A program made the position numbers and the translations under genes. A DNA stretch of 64,000 bases from Tanypteryx hageni. Taxonomy: Eukaryota; Arthropoda; Insecta; Odonata; Petaluridae. The stretch is taken from positions 25,472,869-25,536,868 of the forward strand of contig CM054114.1 in the NCBI GenBank assembly GCA_028673005.1, written 5' to 3'. Every line of letters begins with the position of its first letter. Positions within the stretch are counted from its first letter, which is position 1. The notes beneath the pieces are model-generated. The model was not told the DNA's origin, searched no databases, and saw only the letters and a program-made list of their open reading frames with translations. Shown here in pieces: positions 35,625 through 47,498 of this stretch.

Positions 35625-38600
35625 ATTTTTACCGGTGCTTGTCATTTCCCGGATCTTGGACAATCCCGGGATTCAAAATTATAAATCCCTGGATCCCGGG
35701 AATTTCTCGGGATTCCAATAAACAATTTAAAAATCATTTATAAAGAAAGAAAAGATAAAAATAAGGTTGCCAGTTGCTTGTTTATGAAACAGGGTTAAAA
35801 TAAAACTTTTTAAAATTATAAAAAGGAAGAATAAAATAAAAATATAGCTACAACTATTTTATGAACAGGTGAACCTTAAGTAATTTTACTCTAACTTTAG
35901 GATTTTTTATCAAATCATTTGGGTTATTTAATTTTAGTAGAAAATTATTCCATTTTATTTATTTTAACAAAACGCTTACATATTGATGTGTTAACCCTGA
36001 GAAGTTCGAAGAAATTTGTTAAAATCGTTTGCAAATGTGGGTTACACGAATAAGATAAAAATAATTGAAATTAGTATTTATTTATTAACCAGAAATTTGC
36101 ATATCATATGATTGTAAAAATATAGTTACCAATACACACGCTATGTAAAATAAAATATGAATTGAAACATTTATACCATTAGCACACATTTCTCACAGAG
36201 ATATAAAATCATATCGACAACAGTGTTCTAATTCTTATTTCCTATTAGTAATTGATTTATAGAAACTTTTAAGAAAACATAATGTGTTCACACTACGATC
36301 ACTTAGTGATGTGCATATATTGGTTATGAAAAGACAAGCTGCAGTTCGGAGAAAAACCTAAACTTTGATACCCAAACAATTTATCAAAATATACTAAATT
36401 TAGGAGACAATCTGTATACAATGTCAACTCACACTCTATAGCGCAGTGGTCTTCAGCCATTTTTGTTTTCATCCAAGGGTACGAAACTCTTATGGGAGAA
36501 TAGATTCCCAGCTTTTACACGTAGTTCACTATGATAAGGGGTCCGCAAAAGGCGCTGCAGTCGCAGTCAGCTCTCTCTCTCTTTCTCCCTCTATTTCTCT
36601 CTACCACATCATCACAGCGCCACACGTTCCTTGTGTATCATAGCGGAACAGCGGCCATTTTGCTTGATGAAAGTTTGCCATTGCTTATTGAGCGGTTGAC
36701 AGTTACTCTGATTTTGTCAAGTTGATATATAGTAGATATGCATTCATCACTGTTTAAGAAAACGTGACGAAATGAATTTCTTCTGATCTCCAATCAACAG
36801 GTAAGTCTTAAAAATAGCATATATTTTTGAAAAAAATTCTAACGAACTAGTTTTGTGAGAATGCTTTTAAATTTTGGTAACAGATACCTGCAATGGATAG
36901 ATCTCCTACATCTACATCTACAAGTTACCCTGCAATTCACCAAGTTGGTGGGTGGCAGGGGGTGCAATGCACCAAATCCTACCTAAAGATTGTCTAACGC
37001 AATTCGAAATTTCCTATTGTGATCTCTTATTGTCCTCGGAAAGAACGAGCCTAGATAACGCTCCGTCCTACAATCGATCTCACGTATTTTATCGTCTCGA
37101 TCATTTCTACCTATATAAGTCGGTGCCACAATTATTCCCACTACCTCCTCTTTTAGACATTCTGACCTATATTTCTCTAGAAGTTTCAACCTTGAGTGCA
37201 ATCTACGGTCCTTCAGTGATACCCAGTTCAAATCGCTCAATAAAGAGGTGACGCTTTCCTTATGTTCGTACTTTTGTTTTACAAATCTGGCTGCTCTGCG
37301 CTGTACTCTTTCTAGTTGAATTATGTGTCCCTTCTCGTACGGATCCCATATGCTCGCTGCGTATTCCACTTGTGGTCTTACCAGTGATAAGTAGCATGTT
37401 TCGCGTACTTTCTCTGTAGTGTTCCGTACTATTCTACTTATGAATGCCAGTTTCTTGTTGGCCGCGCCTATAACTCGACGAAGGAAGGAAAGAAATTTCT
37501 CTCGTTTTTTGTGTGCGAGAAGCATTTTGAGAGGAAATGTTTCTCATTTTTAGATGTTAAGCCTCGCTTACTTCACCTAGCTGTGCGATCCATTGCCTTG
37601 GCCGTGAATATGGTACGTGTCTGTTCACAAAATAAGCCGTAATTTTAGATCGAGTAACTGAAATTTCTATTCAAAATTTCTCGCGGTTATCAGTAGATTA
37701 TAGTGAGTTTGGAAGTTAAACTGCAACATAGACGCCAGGGGATAGAATTGTGCTTGTAATAGAATGAAATAAGAGTACCATAGTGATGTTTCATTATTTT
37801 AATTTGAAATGTTTTGAATTTACAGAAATTTTTAACTTGATTATATTTTGTTTCACATTTGTTTGTATTCCTAGGTGTTAAGATAATTCTTCTATCTTTG
37901 TTTCAAAACGTATTTAGAAATACATATATTTTTCGATCGAGAAGTTGAAATTTCCATATCAAAAGTTGTCCTTGTTATTTGATGAATACATATAGATCTT
38001 AAATGGCCTAACTGTAACTGCTACGAACACCTAAACGTCACCAAATACAACTGTGCTTAGAATAAATTATAAATAAACAAAGTGGACATTTTGTAGTGCA
38101 ATGTGATTTGTTGTAAATGTGATCTTCATAAAAAAATTGTTTATGAACCGCAAGGGGCCGTAAGCGCATTTGCCTTATTTTACATTTATTGCAACATTTG
38201 AGCATGCCCATTGCCTCCTGCATCAATTTCATTAGGTTTAGCAGGTTTAATGATTGACATTCTTAGAAATTCATTTTCATTCTTTTTACAGGTGGAGCAG
38301 AAAGAGAACTGTTCCAGGGCCGAAGAAATCACATTACAATAGATTTTTGCTTGATCCACAATTCATTATTGACGTGAAAGTTTGACGTTTTTTATTGTCC
38401 ACGTGAATTTTCTTTAAATATATTTCATGCATAAAAGGTATTAACGTTATAAAAGTCTGTTACAATAATTCATTTTTAAATCTTTATTGTATAATATTTA
38501 TGAACAAATACTTCACTGTTATGTAATTTGATAATGACTTTGTACTCTCGCAATGTGTGATATACGGTAGTAAATTTGATTTCTTATATGCAATTCTATT

Positions 38601-39345
38601 ATTTAAGCCCATTTCTTCTGTCCGTGCAATTTATATTTGCTACGATTATCGTATTAAAACGGGAGGGGAAGGGGGTAAGCGACATCCTGCGATGACGTCA
38701 CGTTAGCCTTCGTTAACACGTAGTTCCGTTTACCCATCGATTGTCGCCTTCCATGGAAAACCTGGGAATCGTTTTATAGCATTAAGTTTCCGGTCTTTCC
38801 GTAGGGGTACTAGTCATTGTTTTCGTCTAAATTATTTTTGGATATGGAAGAGAGCAATATAGTTTTTTAATTAGAGAATATGGTAAACGATTCAGTTGAA
38901 TTGTAATTGGGAATACTGTAAACGTAAAATTGGCGGTATTTACTTATTATCCTGACGTGAAATTCCTGTCGTATAATTGAGGAAAGCGGAAAATCGCGGA
39001 AAGGTAAAAATCCGTTAAAATTTATTATTGTTCTTATGGACTAAACACCGGGACCGAAAGAAAAATGCGTAAATTCGAGGAAAACGAAAAACAGGTGGAC
39101 GTAAAATCGAAGCTTCACTGTATGCATAAATTCCTTCCTTATTATTGCATTAAAAGTGAAACTAAGCAACTCAGAAACAAAGACAGTCTTAGTGGTCCCA
39201 TTAGGAACCTCACGGACGATAAAGGCTAGAGAGTAAAATTCTGTTTACGATATACCGGGAATTCCCGGGATATTCAATGGATTTCCCGAGATACGGGAAA
39301 ACCATTTAACCACGGGATCCCGGGATGACAAGCACTAATTTTTAC
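35625..39345. mobile_element. hAT-type DNA transposon with 8-bp target duplication
   Basis: The exact 8-bp duplication atttttac lies at 35625-35632 and 39338-39345. Termini are c-g-gtgcttgtcat at 35633 and, inverted, t-a-gtgcttgtcat at 39337, followed by 'cccgg' rich sequence on both sides. 8-bp duplications and (C/T)AG-type ends are diagnostic of hAT elements. The body (3705 bp) has no hAT transposase that I can read, and its coding part is eroded or replaced. A CR1-like fragment sits inside (36890-37550). The 36530-36610 stretch is low-complexity CT. Confidence 0.8.
36890..37550 (-). mobile_element. 5'-truncated CR1-like non-LTR retrotransposon
   Basis: The minus-strand frame 36983-37525 encodes the C-terminal end of a reverse transcriptase polyprotein: LRRVIGAANKKLAFISRI, then YLSLVRPQVEYAASIWDPY, then QLERVQRRAARFV, then FFPRTIRDHN. 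These are typical of CR1/jockey-type elements. The 3' end is 'cagggtaacttgtagatgtagatgtagg', that is a short (TGTAGA)n tail of the CR1 kind. The RT core and endonuclease are absent. The surviving 180-codon frame is open. The insertion lies within the hAT element. Confidence 0.85.
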
Positions 39346-39419
39346 ATGCTTAGAAGCAATAGTTCGGAAGGCGATGAAAAGAAAAAACTTACATAACAGA
39401 TTTTAATATCCTGTCTACC

Positions 39420-39705
39420 ACACACCTTTAGTTGCAACGGATTTATATGTTGAAAACAAACTTAATGGTCGTGAAGTTAAAGTTACCTAAAAATGATAAT
39501 CGGAAGGAGCGGAAAATTTATTTGATTGCTGTAAAAATGGTAACTAAATGGTTTTTCACACTTTTTTGATATTAGGTTATTATTTTTCTGTTCGTAAATA
39601 AATTTGAGATTTCGATGCTATTTTTAATTAACCGCGTTTAACAACATAACACGTTTATAATGATGCCCAAAAAATTCTAATGCAGAACTCCGGGGTATCC
39701 GCTAG
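39420..39705 (+). mobile_element. Helitron-like 3' end (candidate)
   Basis: A short GC-rich near-palindrome 'ctccggggtatccg' is followed by CTAG (39702-39705) and T, in otherwise AT-rich DNA, as at Helitron 3' ends. Recognisable 3' flank of the duplicated gene unit begins shortly after. Confidence 0.35.
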
Positions 39706-40735
39706 TATTCATAAAAAGATGCATATACCGAATCAACATTCATTGTTTGCACATCAATAAAAGACTTCTTCCAGACCCAATTATTTTCCATTTTTTGCAC
39801 CACCGATGATAACATATATTCGTAAGCGTATTAGAGAAGTCAGTTGAGATATAAAGGCCCAAGTTCAATTTACTATATTTTAGTTATGAGACACATCAAA
39901 AGGATTATTTCCGTCTGAGAGAGACATTTGCAAAAACGAATGTGATAGGAGGCAGGTTTGAGCAATTGAGGCAATTACCCCAGGCACCAAATTGAAGACG
40001 CGCTAGACTATTAACATTTCACATGTAGTGCGTACGGCGCCAAAAGATTCTGCCCTGCGCGCCAGAACACTCTTGGCTCGAATGCGAGACATTACATGGA
40101 CGAATATTCGGCACGAATAACAAAATTGATAGCGAAACGGTCGCATAGATGAAATCTCTCGCTGCTGATTGTGCGAGAACAAGCGCCTATTTTAATACGA
40201 CATGAATAGATGGGTCTTTTATGAACGTTAACGGTTGATAATGACTTAGGAAAGACATCTATAAACTCTAAACTCAACAAGCGTGGAGTACCTATTAATA
40301 ACCTGGTGATACATTTTACGTCATAAAAACGTACGCATTAAGTCGATAAAGAATAAACGAGCCCGTCTGGAGATTGAAACCGAGTTGAAAACCTGTTTCT
40401 CGCACAGCTATTGGGAGGTTGGTGAACCAGATGCGCATTTTGGCAGCAAATCAGTCTTCATTGTTAAGTGAATCGCCACTGATGACGGCTGATTTGTCGC
40501 CGTAATGAGCATCAAGATTTCCGAACTTGATGTGACGCAATTTTTTAATTTGAGAGGCATTAATTAATTAAATCTTTATTAACTCTCTGCTCTACTAAAT
40601 GTATGATATTCAATGTGGTCAGAACATGTATCCCTTTTGGACCAACTAAGATGTACTGATCAACAAAAATGCTGACTGGCAGACCAATAAAACGGAATTT
40701 TATAGTTACTAGGGGATCTGCCAGGTTTTATTTAA
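39706..40735 (+). repeat. 3' flank of duplicated unit, displaced copy 3
   Basis: It aligns with 17640-18335 ('gagagacatttgcaaaaacga', 'tgattgtgcgagaa', 'ggttgataatga', 'ggtgaaccagatgcgcattt', 'actgatgacggctgattt') and with 10800-11260. It is the 3' flank expected directly behind psi2, which instead ends at 25068. The 62-codon minus frame 40092-40280 is not a gene. Confidence 0.75.
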
Positions 40736-41399
40736 CAACATAGCATAGTATGGTATCATATAATATAATATACTATATAATAATATAATATTGTACAATA
40801 TAATATAGTAGATATAACTTAGCAATTGTTTAGAATGTAAATATTTCTTTGGAAAAGATTGTATATTTGTATATTTACTTATATTTCAACAAAAAATCTT
40901 TATATTCTTCAAAAAATGAACGTTTCTTATTCGCCAGAGGCGATTGGTCATTCTTGTTTAGGTAAATTACAAATTTCTGCGCTGATTCAAAACGGATTTG
41001 AATTTTGCCTTCAAGAAAAACAAATATAATTCATTCAGCTATAATTTTCTCAACGTTACGGCTTCGTATCTCTATTTAAACTAATTTAAAAATTATATTT
41101 TAAAATTTGATGATGATGACGACATTAGCCATGCTCTTCCTATTGGAAGGTTGGGAGATGAATAAATTGAGTTTTTTAATCAACCCGTTGGTTGTACAAA
41201 AATGATCGATCGTCATGCCTCATTTGGAGAACAGTAGCACTTCTAGAAGAACCTTAGGTTTTTATATCACCCAATTTTCCCCTCCTCCTCCAACATCATC
41301 CTATGTACTTTAAGAAGCAGCAATTTACTATTGATTACAGTTAGCAACGCATTTCCTCAGAAATTCATATTCTTAGGAAGATTAATCGCCTTCAAAGAT
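40736..41399. other. AT-rich intergenic stretch
   Basis: A TATAATATA-type low-complexity run lies at 40750-40815. No gene was seen. Confidence 0.4.
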
Positions 41400-42180
41400 T
41401 TCAATTGTGGGAAGTACATGAAGGACGTTTTACGCGATCATCCAAGTAAAAGCATCCAACTCCGATAAAAACCTCCCCCAAATCGACCTTCTGTAAAACA
41501 TTGCTGAGGATGTTGGGGTCGATACCATTTAAATTTCTTCGTCGCGTATACTCGAAGAAATAAATCCCTCCCAGATACCGATCACAAAATTTTAACCTTA
41601 GGCTATTGCCCGAAAAACAGTTTAAGCGCAAGTGAAAGGAAAAACCCTTTCGAGAAAAGACAAAAAAATTCGCGGGAAGAACAAACATAAAACTCGTCCG
41701 ATGGCCGACACGTGTGGCAATCGAACGGAAAGATTTTTTCGCGCTAATTCCTCCGCGGTAAAACAAAAAAGAGACGAAATGAGAATGGCAAAAGTCGTCA
41801 CATCAGTTTCGAAGGTGGGAACCGAAAGGGAAGTCGGGGCGGCGGCGCCCTTCCCAGTCATCCGTCCCTCCCCGCCCAAAATGCTCCCCCCAATAGCGCG
41901 GCCTCATCATCCGCGGAACACCACATCCTCATTCCTGTTTCGGGCAACTGGTCGGATCCGACCGCGCCAGCTGGCACGTTACGCTCATCGGTGTGCGTAC
42001 ACTCTTTTGGCATTCTGAAATTCAAGATGATCAATCTGCTTCCTGCCACGTCCTTACCAGAGGGCGTAAATTACCCCTACCCCCATTTATTTTAAATGTT
42101 TCACCCCCTCGAATAAGTACTTTAAGTACTTTTCAAAAAAGAATGGCGTCAGAATATTCCGAAAGGTTTGTTTAATGGTG
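41400..42180. other. GC-richer intergenic patch
   Basis: 41620-42020 has a marked rise in GC and CpG ('ggggcggcggcgccc'), with overlapping open frames on both strands (41632-42018 plus, 41401-41766 minus). I recognise no domain. It could be a promoter or a 5' exon, or diverged repeat DNA. Confidence 0.35.
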
Positions 42181-42225
42181 TGAAAAATAATTCGTACACT
42201 CAATATGTTTCCCCGTTATCGCAAC

Positions 42226-44446
42226 AATTGAAGGGTTGAGAATTATAAATGGGCTATCGAACAAATTACCAAAAGTGAGTTTTCTCTTTATTTTATGCGG
42301 AAAATTCAAATCTGCTTTTGGATTGGCTCTTAGCCCACTTCTAACACTGAAAATGTACATTAAGAATTCTAGACAAAGCTACTATGACAGAATTACAAGT
42401 GGATTTTCCACCATTTATAGTGTAAAAATTGCCAATTTATTAGAATTAGAAGTGGGGCTATTATCCAAGTAGTCAATGGGAGGTGTAATCCTCAACCATG
42501 TGACCAAAACAAACAAAATTAAAAGTCTGTATGAAAGCTTTCTAAGCACTTTTCTGTATAACAATGTTATAGCATGTTTAAAAAAATTTCCGATGAAAAA
42601 AAATAAGGTAAGACAACATATTTCTAGATTCCTACGTGATCAAAGTCACTATTTAAGAACAAGCAATCCACAATGGAAGTACCTGTCTCCAATATTAATC
42701 TTGAAGAAAATTTACTCCCTGTACTTGGAGGAATCACCAGTTGGCCACGTAAAGGAATGGATCTACAGAGATATATTTTTACAAGAGTTTAACTTCAGCT
42801 TTGGTGCCCTACATAGTGACACATGTACAGCATGTAACAAACTTGTATCATCTCTCACAAACCCAGATCTGACAGCTTGTGAACGGGAGAAACTCATTCG
42901 ACAAAAAGAGATTCATGTAAGGATGTCAGAAAATTACTACAAAACTCGCATGCAGATATTTAGGCTTCAAAAACTCAGAAGGATATTGAGGTGATGATCT
43001 TTGATATGCAGCAGCCTATGCCAGTTTCATATTTAAGCCATTTAGGTCTTTTATCAGAGGCAGCTATAGATTTATAATGAAGGAATACATGTGTGTTCCA
43101 GTGAGAAAGCATTCATGACACTGTGAGAGTAGGATCAAGCAAAGAGAGGGACAAATGAGGTGTGTTCTGCTTTGTACAAAGAAATGAAGGTTCTTAAAAT
43201 ATATAGGGTTTTACTAGTACAGGAACTGATTTTCTGGAGTGATGGTTGTGCTGACCAGAATAAAAACTTTTTATTCTGGCTCTCTGGTCTTTTCTTATAC
43301 AGAGAAATTTTTCAAAAACAATCAGGTACCGGTTTCTGTCAGTGGTTACACATTTATGCCATGTGACCGTGACTTTAGTCACATTGAACGCTGCAAGAAT
43401 ACTCACATTAACCTTATACATACTCCAGAAGACTGGGCAGACATCGTTTAGAATGCTCGCAACGAGAAACCGTTCCATGTTCTGCAGATTAATGAGAACC
43501 ATGTCTATGACTTCCAGATGCTAAGTAAAGAGGCTTTCCAAATGCCAAAGATTACAGAAAATGTACCAATGAGAGAGATAACAGAGATGAGAACAGATGC
43601 TGACAGTCCATTCCTGGTAATGTACAAAAAAACACACTCAGATATTGAAACCTACAAATCTTTGAAGATAGCAAATCCAGGAAGTCCAAGATTTTTGCCA
43701 GGGCTTAAGAGAAGACGCAAAGAATCAGTTCCCACTAACCCTGCAAAAATCAAGGACCTGAAGAGCCAGCAAGATTATATTCCACATGACAAAAATGATT
43801 TCTGGCAGTTATTTATTGAGCATCAGGATAAACTGGCCCAGAAGGAAACCTCCCATGGCAGATACGAGTATGATGAAGATGAGGCGGAACCAGACTGAAG
43901 TGAGCAAGTACAAAAACAGTAACTAGCTAAGAAAAATGGGAAAATATTATTATATACTGGATCTTTCTTTATTATTATGTCAGGAATGAAGTACCACACA
44001 GCAGTACAATGACCAAGCAAACAGCGCTGTTTGTTAACATTTGCAATCAGATGCTATTGTAAAAAGAACAATATTCTGTAATATTTTTATTATAAATATC
44101 ATATGAATCCAATATTATGTAATTTTAATAATGTCTGAATACTCACTAAATGTTTTATATAACAAAATTCACATTTGTAATAAGTCCACTTATAATCCTG
44201 TATAGTCCAGTTTAAGTAAGCCTTAATTAAATATTGTTTTTGTTAATATATTATTATTATATATGTCTTTCTTTCTTACTTGGTGCTGCTAAAGCATGTA
44301 TCTAACCTTAACGAGTATAAAAGTGACACCATAAAGCGATTACATAGATTACATAAAATTACATTGTAAAACAAATGTTTGTTTTTGCTCTCCTGAAAAA
44401 TTGAAAAATGGTGGATAGCCCTCTTATAATTCTCAACCCTTCAATT
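42226..44446. mobile_element. 2.2-kb DNA transposon with 29-bp TIRs
   Basis: 42230-42258 and the reverse complement of 44414-44442 match at 27 of 29 positions, starting gaagggttgagaattataa. Both are flanked by AATT (42226-42229, 44443-44446), a candidate 4-bp target duplication, though AATT is palindromic and could instead extend the repeats. The interior encodes most of a DDE-like or uncharacterised insect protein (next entry). Length is 2213 bp between outer TIR ends. Confidence 0.75.
42476..43898 (+). pseudogene. Broken ORF of an insect-expanded WSDGCxxQN family (DUF7869-like)
   Basis: Fragments in order: 42476-42994 has KVRQHISRFLRDQSHYLR, KKIYSLYLEES, YRDIFLQEFNFSF and a Cys pair DTCTACNK. 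From 42982 in another frame comes DIEVMIFDMQQ. From about 43148 comes RGTNEVCSALYKEM and FWSDGCADQNKNF (Asp at 43241). From about 43330 in a third frame comes SGYTFMPCDRDFSHIE, PEDWADIV, then TAG 43449-43451, then 43452-43898 (NARNEKPFHV... to KRRRKESVPTNPAKIKDL, IPHDKNDFWQLF). This order matches a large uncharacterised insect family I recall as DUF7869; the name should be checked. The usual N-terminal Cys-rich part is not seen. At least three frameshifts and one stop make it nonfunctional. Conserved Asp in FDMQ and WSDGC would suit an RNase-H-fold transposase, which is inference. Confidence 0.75.
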
Positions 44447-45340
44447 ATAGTCGTGTGAGAAGCGGTGGGCGTGAGCGAGAGAGCTACGGCCCGCGGGCCG
44501 CATTCCGCCTCAGAGAATTTTTATGCGGTCCGGGAAGCTATTATGAGAAAGAGATTCGTGAAATTTGACATACAAACTCACATAAATTTTTATTTCCAAA
44601 TAGACCAAAATACCTTTGTTTTACGGAGTAACTTTGGACCGAGTTCATTCCGCAGGTAAGGATTTTGAGTAAAACCGGTTGGGTCGAGTAAGTCACCCAT
44701 AGATTTATAGTGAGGTATATAAAAACATGAATAATCTAGGACAATATCTTTTGTTTAATTCTACGTTTTTTAAAATAAAAAATACAATATTACGCCGCAA
44801 ATATTTTGTTAAAAGAGCTTGAGGGTGTCTAATTTGTGTTTAGACACTAAGTCGCGGAATTTCAAATGACGTCATAGTCGCCGAGACTTGCGCTGCTAGA
44901 CGATGAATCGGGAAACTACGGTTTATGCTTCAATGAAATTTTGCTTTTACAAATGCAAACCCAAACATTTCTGTGCATACCTATTAAATGACTGAGGGGC
45001 TCAGTTAGCGCCTCTTATGGACCAATTCTGAAACAATCGGAAGGTAATTCTAAATATAGCGTCATTTTTGCCATTCCGCAAAACCGGCATTTCCGGTAAA
45101 ACGGCCCATAGCGGAAATAGGATTTTGGTGCATTACAACTTTTGTATTATATACGAAAACAATGTAATTGCGTATGAAGCTTCCGCTCCCGGTAACGTGA
45201 CGAAAGGCTGTAATTATCAGTTTTTATGAATATGGAAAATTTTCAGTAAAAAGTGAAAATGGTTTAAAACATATCCCCACAATAAACGAGGCATTGTTAA
45301 ACGAAGAAACTATACATAATATGTAAAATATTGATGCTTT
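44447..45340. other. AT-rich stretch with a hAT-MITE-like fragment
   Basis: 44464-44535 has 'ggtgggcg' and 'cggcccgcgggccgcattccg', like the interior of hAT MITEs at 47499 and 55445. Nothing else was recognised to 45340. Confidence 0.4.
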
Positions 45341-45344
45341 TAGG

Positions 45345-46120
45345 CGTTCTTTGCACGAAGTTAACACCTATCCGCGAATCCGTACGCCCGTCCGTCCGTT
45401 CGAATGTTAAAACTCGGAAACCGCTGGACATATTTTGATGAAATTTGGTACTGGGAAGTTTTAATATCGGACAACAACTACGACTCCTTTACATGAAAAC
45501 CTACAATGCTCCTTTGTTTCAACTCGAGAATCGCTGGACGTATATTGATGAAATTCTGTATTGGAAAGTTATGCTAAAATTGGCAGACCGATTCCAATTT
45601 TGGTTAAAATCGGACAACAGTTACGACCACTTTACATGACCTACATGTAGTTTACAATGTTCCATTGTTTCAAGTCGGGAACCGCTGGACATATTTTGAT
45701 GAAATTTGGTATTGGTGAGTTTTGCTATAATTAGTCGACCGATTCCAATTTTGGTCAAAATCGGACAACAATTACGACCACTTTACATGTAGTCCTACAT
45801 GTTGTTTACAATGTTCTTCTGTTTTTACTCGTGAACCGAAGGACGCTTTTTGATGATATTTGGTATTAGGGAGTTTTGCTAAAATTGGTCAACCGATTCG
45901 AATTTTAGTTAAAATCAGACATTAATTACGACTACTTTAAATGAAGACCTTACAATGTTTCAACTCGTGAACCGCTGGACGAATTTTGATGAAATTTTGT
46001 ATTGGGGAGTTTTACTAAATTTTATTGACCGATTCCGATTTTGATTCAAATCGGACAATAATAACGACAACTTTGCATTAGTACTTACATGTATTTTACA
46101 GCGTACCTCGCTAGTTTCTC
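45345..46120 (+). repeat. Five diverged tandem units of 110-154 bp
   Basis: 'ccgctggac' or its variant occurs at 45421, 45531, 45682, 45836 and 45972, each followed by 'attttgatgaaat', a 'ggagttttgctaaaattg' block, 'gaccgattcc(a/g)attttg', 'aaatcggacaa(c/t)aa' and 'acgac(c/t)actttacat'. The left edge carries 'ggcgttctttgc' and 'cgtccgtccgt', shared with the repeats at 33.7 and 54.4 kb. Small open frames (45445-45639 plus, 45960-46157 minus) follow the repeat and are not genes. Confidence 0.85.
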
Positions 46121-46884
46121 GTAAAATACTCATCCGAGCAAAAAATATTGAGAACATCGTGAAATCTCAAAGAAAAATTTGGAAACTGAGTGTACTCCGA
46201 CATGGGGTACACTTTTCCAATCTTGTTGAAACCTCGATCGCGTCTCCGTGTTGAATATTGTGAAAAAGACTGAAGAGAATAAACTATCAGTCTTGGAAGA
46301 AGAGAAGAATGAAGAGCTTTTTCGTACAACGCAAACAATGGGCCGTTAGTATCGTTTTTCTTTCATCTCTCCGAACTTTTCTCGGAAGTGTCTGGGTTTG
46401 GGTCCACGGGCCAATTGTCCCTCGTTTGCGGAATTTGTGCGCAAAAAAGTTCTCGGGACACTCAAATTTTTATCTCCGAAACTATTAACCGCGTTTTTTT
46501 GCTTGTGCTGAATATTTTGGACCGATTGTTGCTCACTCACTGATTTCTCGAATTGCGCGGTTTAGCTTATCACGTTTTCGACTTAATACGGTTTCAGAGA
46601 ACTGCCTCTAATTTGACGCCCATAAATTTCTCTATGGCACTGTTTTAGTTGGGTCTGAGAGTATTTAAAATCTTAAAAATTATATCTTTATTTATAACCG
46701 TATTTTTCGTCATTATTCTCTCTTTTCCTAAATGTTATCATAGCTATTCCCATTGCGTCATAGGTCTGAAGATCTCGATACTGAACTACGTCCGGTTTTT
46801 GGAATCTGTTGGATCTCAAACGTTTAATCTCCAAAAACATGAAACATACAAATTAAAATAACTTCTGCTTTAACTTTTTGCTCA
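46121..46884. other. AT-rich stretch
   Basis: 46455-46500 holds 'aatttttatctccgaaactat', a small fragment of the 0.6-kb repeat. No gene. Confidence 0.35.
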
Positions 46885-46885
46885 C

Positions 46886-47040
46886 TTGATGGAATGATGT
46901 AATCTTAAGATCCTATACCGACAGGCATAATCTGTAAGTTTTGAAATATTGCTGAATCGGGAAAAATTCTGCCAAGACCGCAAATCGAACCCGGATATTC
47001 CACTTGTCTGGCGGATATTCTACCAGCACATAAATTTTTC
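46886..47040 (-). mobile_element. tRNA-like SINE, copy 1
   Basis: On the minus strand: an A-box-like 'tgctggtagaatatcc', then a B-box 'gggttcgatttgcgg', then 'cttggcagaatttttc', 'acagattatgcctgtcgg', 'taggatctta' and 'catcattcc'. A tRNA-like head joined to an unrelated tail is the SINE plan. Confidence 0.65.
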
Positions 47041-47159
47041 CGTTTCTGAACGCGGGTGTTTTACCTATTGTTAGTTGGGTCCGGGCTAGTCAAGCCCCAA
47101 CGGTCGTCCTCCAAGAAATACGTCAAAGAAAACACCTTCCTCTCAAATGGTGAGACTTA

Positions 47160-47335
47160 CAAGGTATAAATTGATAGAATGATGTTATATTAATATTCTC
47201 TAGTGCATAAAAGCATAATCTGTAATTATGGGAACGAGAGTAAATTCTGCTATGGCCGAGAATTAAACCCGTGTCTTCCACTTTCCATAGCAGAATTTTT
47301 CTGATTTCAAAAATACTCTCAATCTTACTCACTTG
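47160..47335 (-). mobile_element. tRNA-like SINE, copy 2
   Basis: On the minus strand: 'cgggtttaattctcggcc', 'atagcagaattt', 'cagattatgcttt' and 'catcattctatcaattt'. Same order and orientation as copy 1. The B box is degenerate. Confidence 0.65.
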
Positions 47336-47498
47336 TCTACGGGAAACAAAAAACAGTAAAATATGTATCAGATTAATTTAACCTGTATGCCTTGCATAAT
47401 AATTATACTATGAGTAACAATTAAGTCGGTTTGATAGAGGAGTGTACCGTGACGAGTCAGTTGAACAGCCTGGCAGCATGTAAACATTTTCTTTAAAT

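Noticed and set aside
42236..42472. 78-codon frame starting inside the left TIR
   Set aside because: It is in the same frame as the 42476 fragment, separated by TAG, but matches no part of the family I recognise. It may be a decayed N-terminus, and is too weak to call separately.
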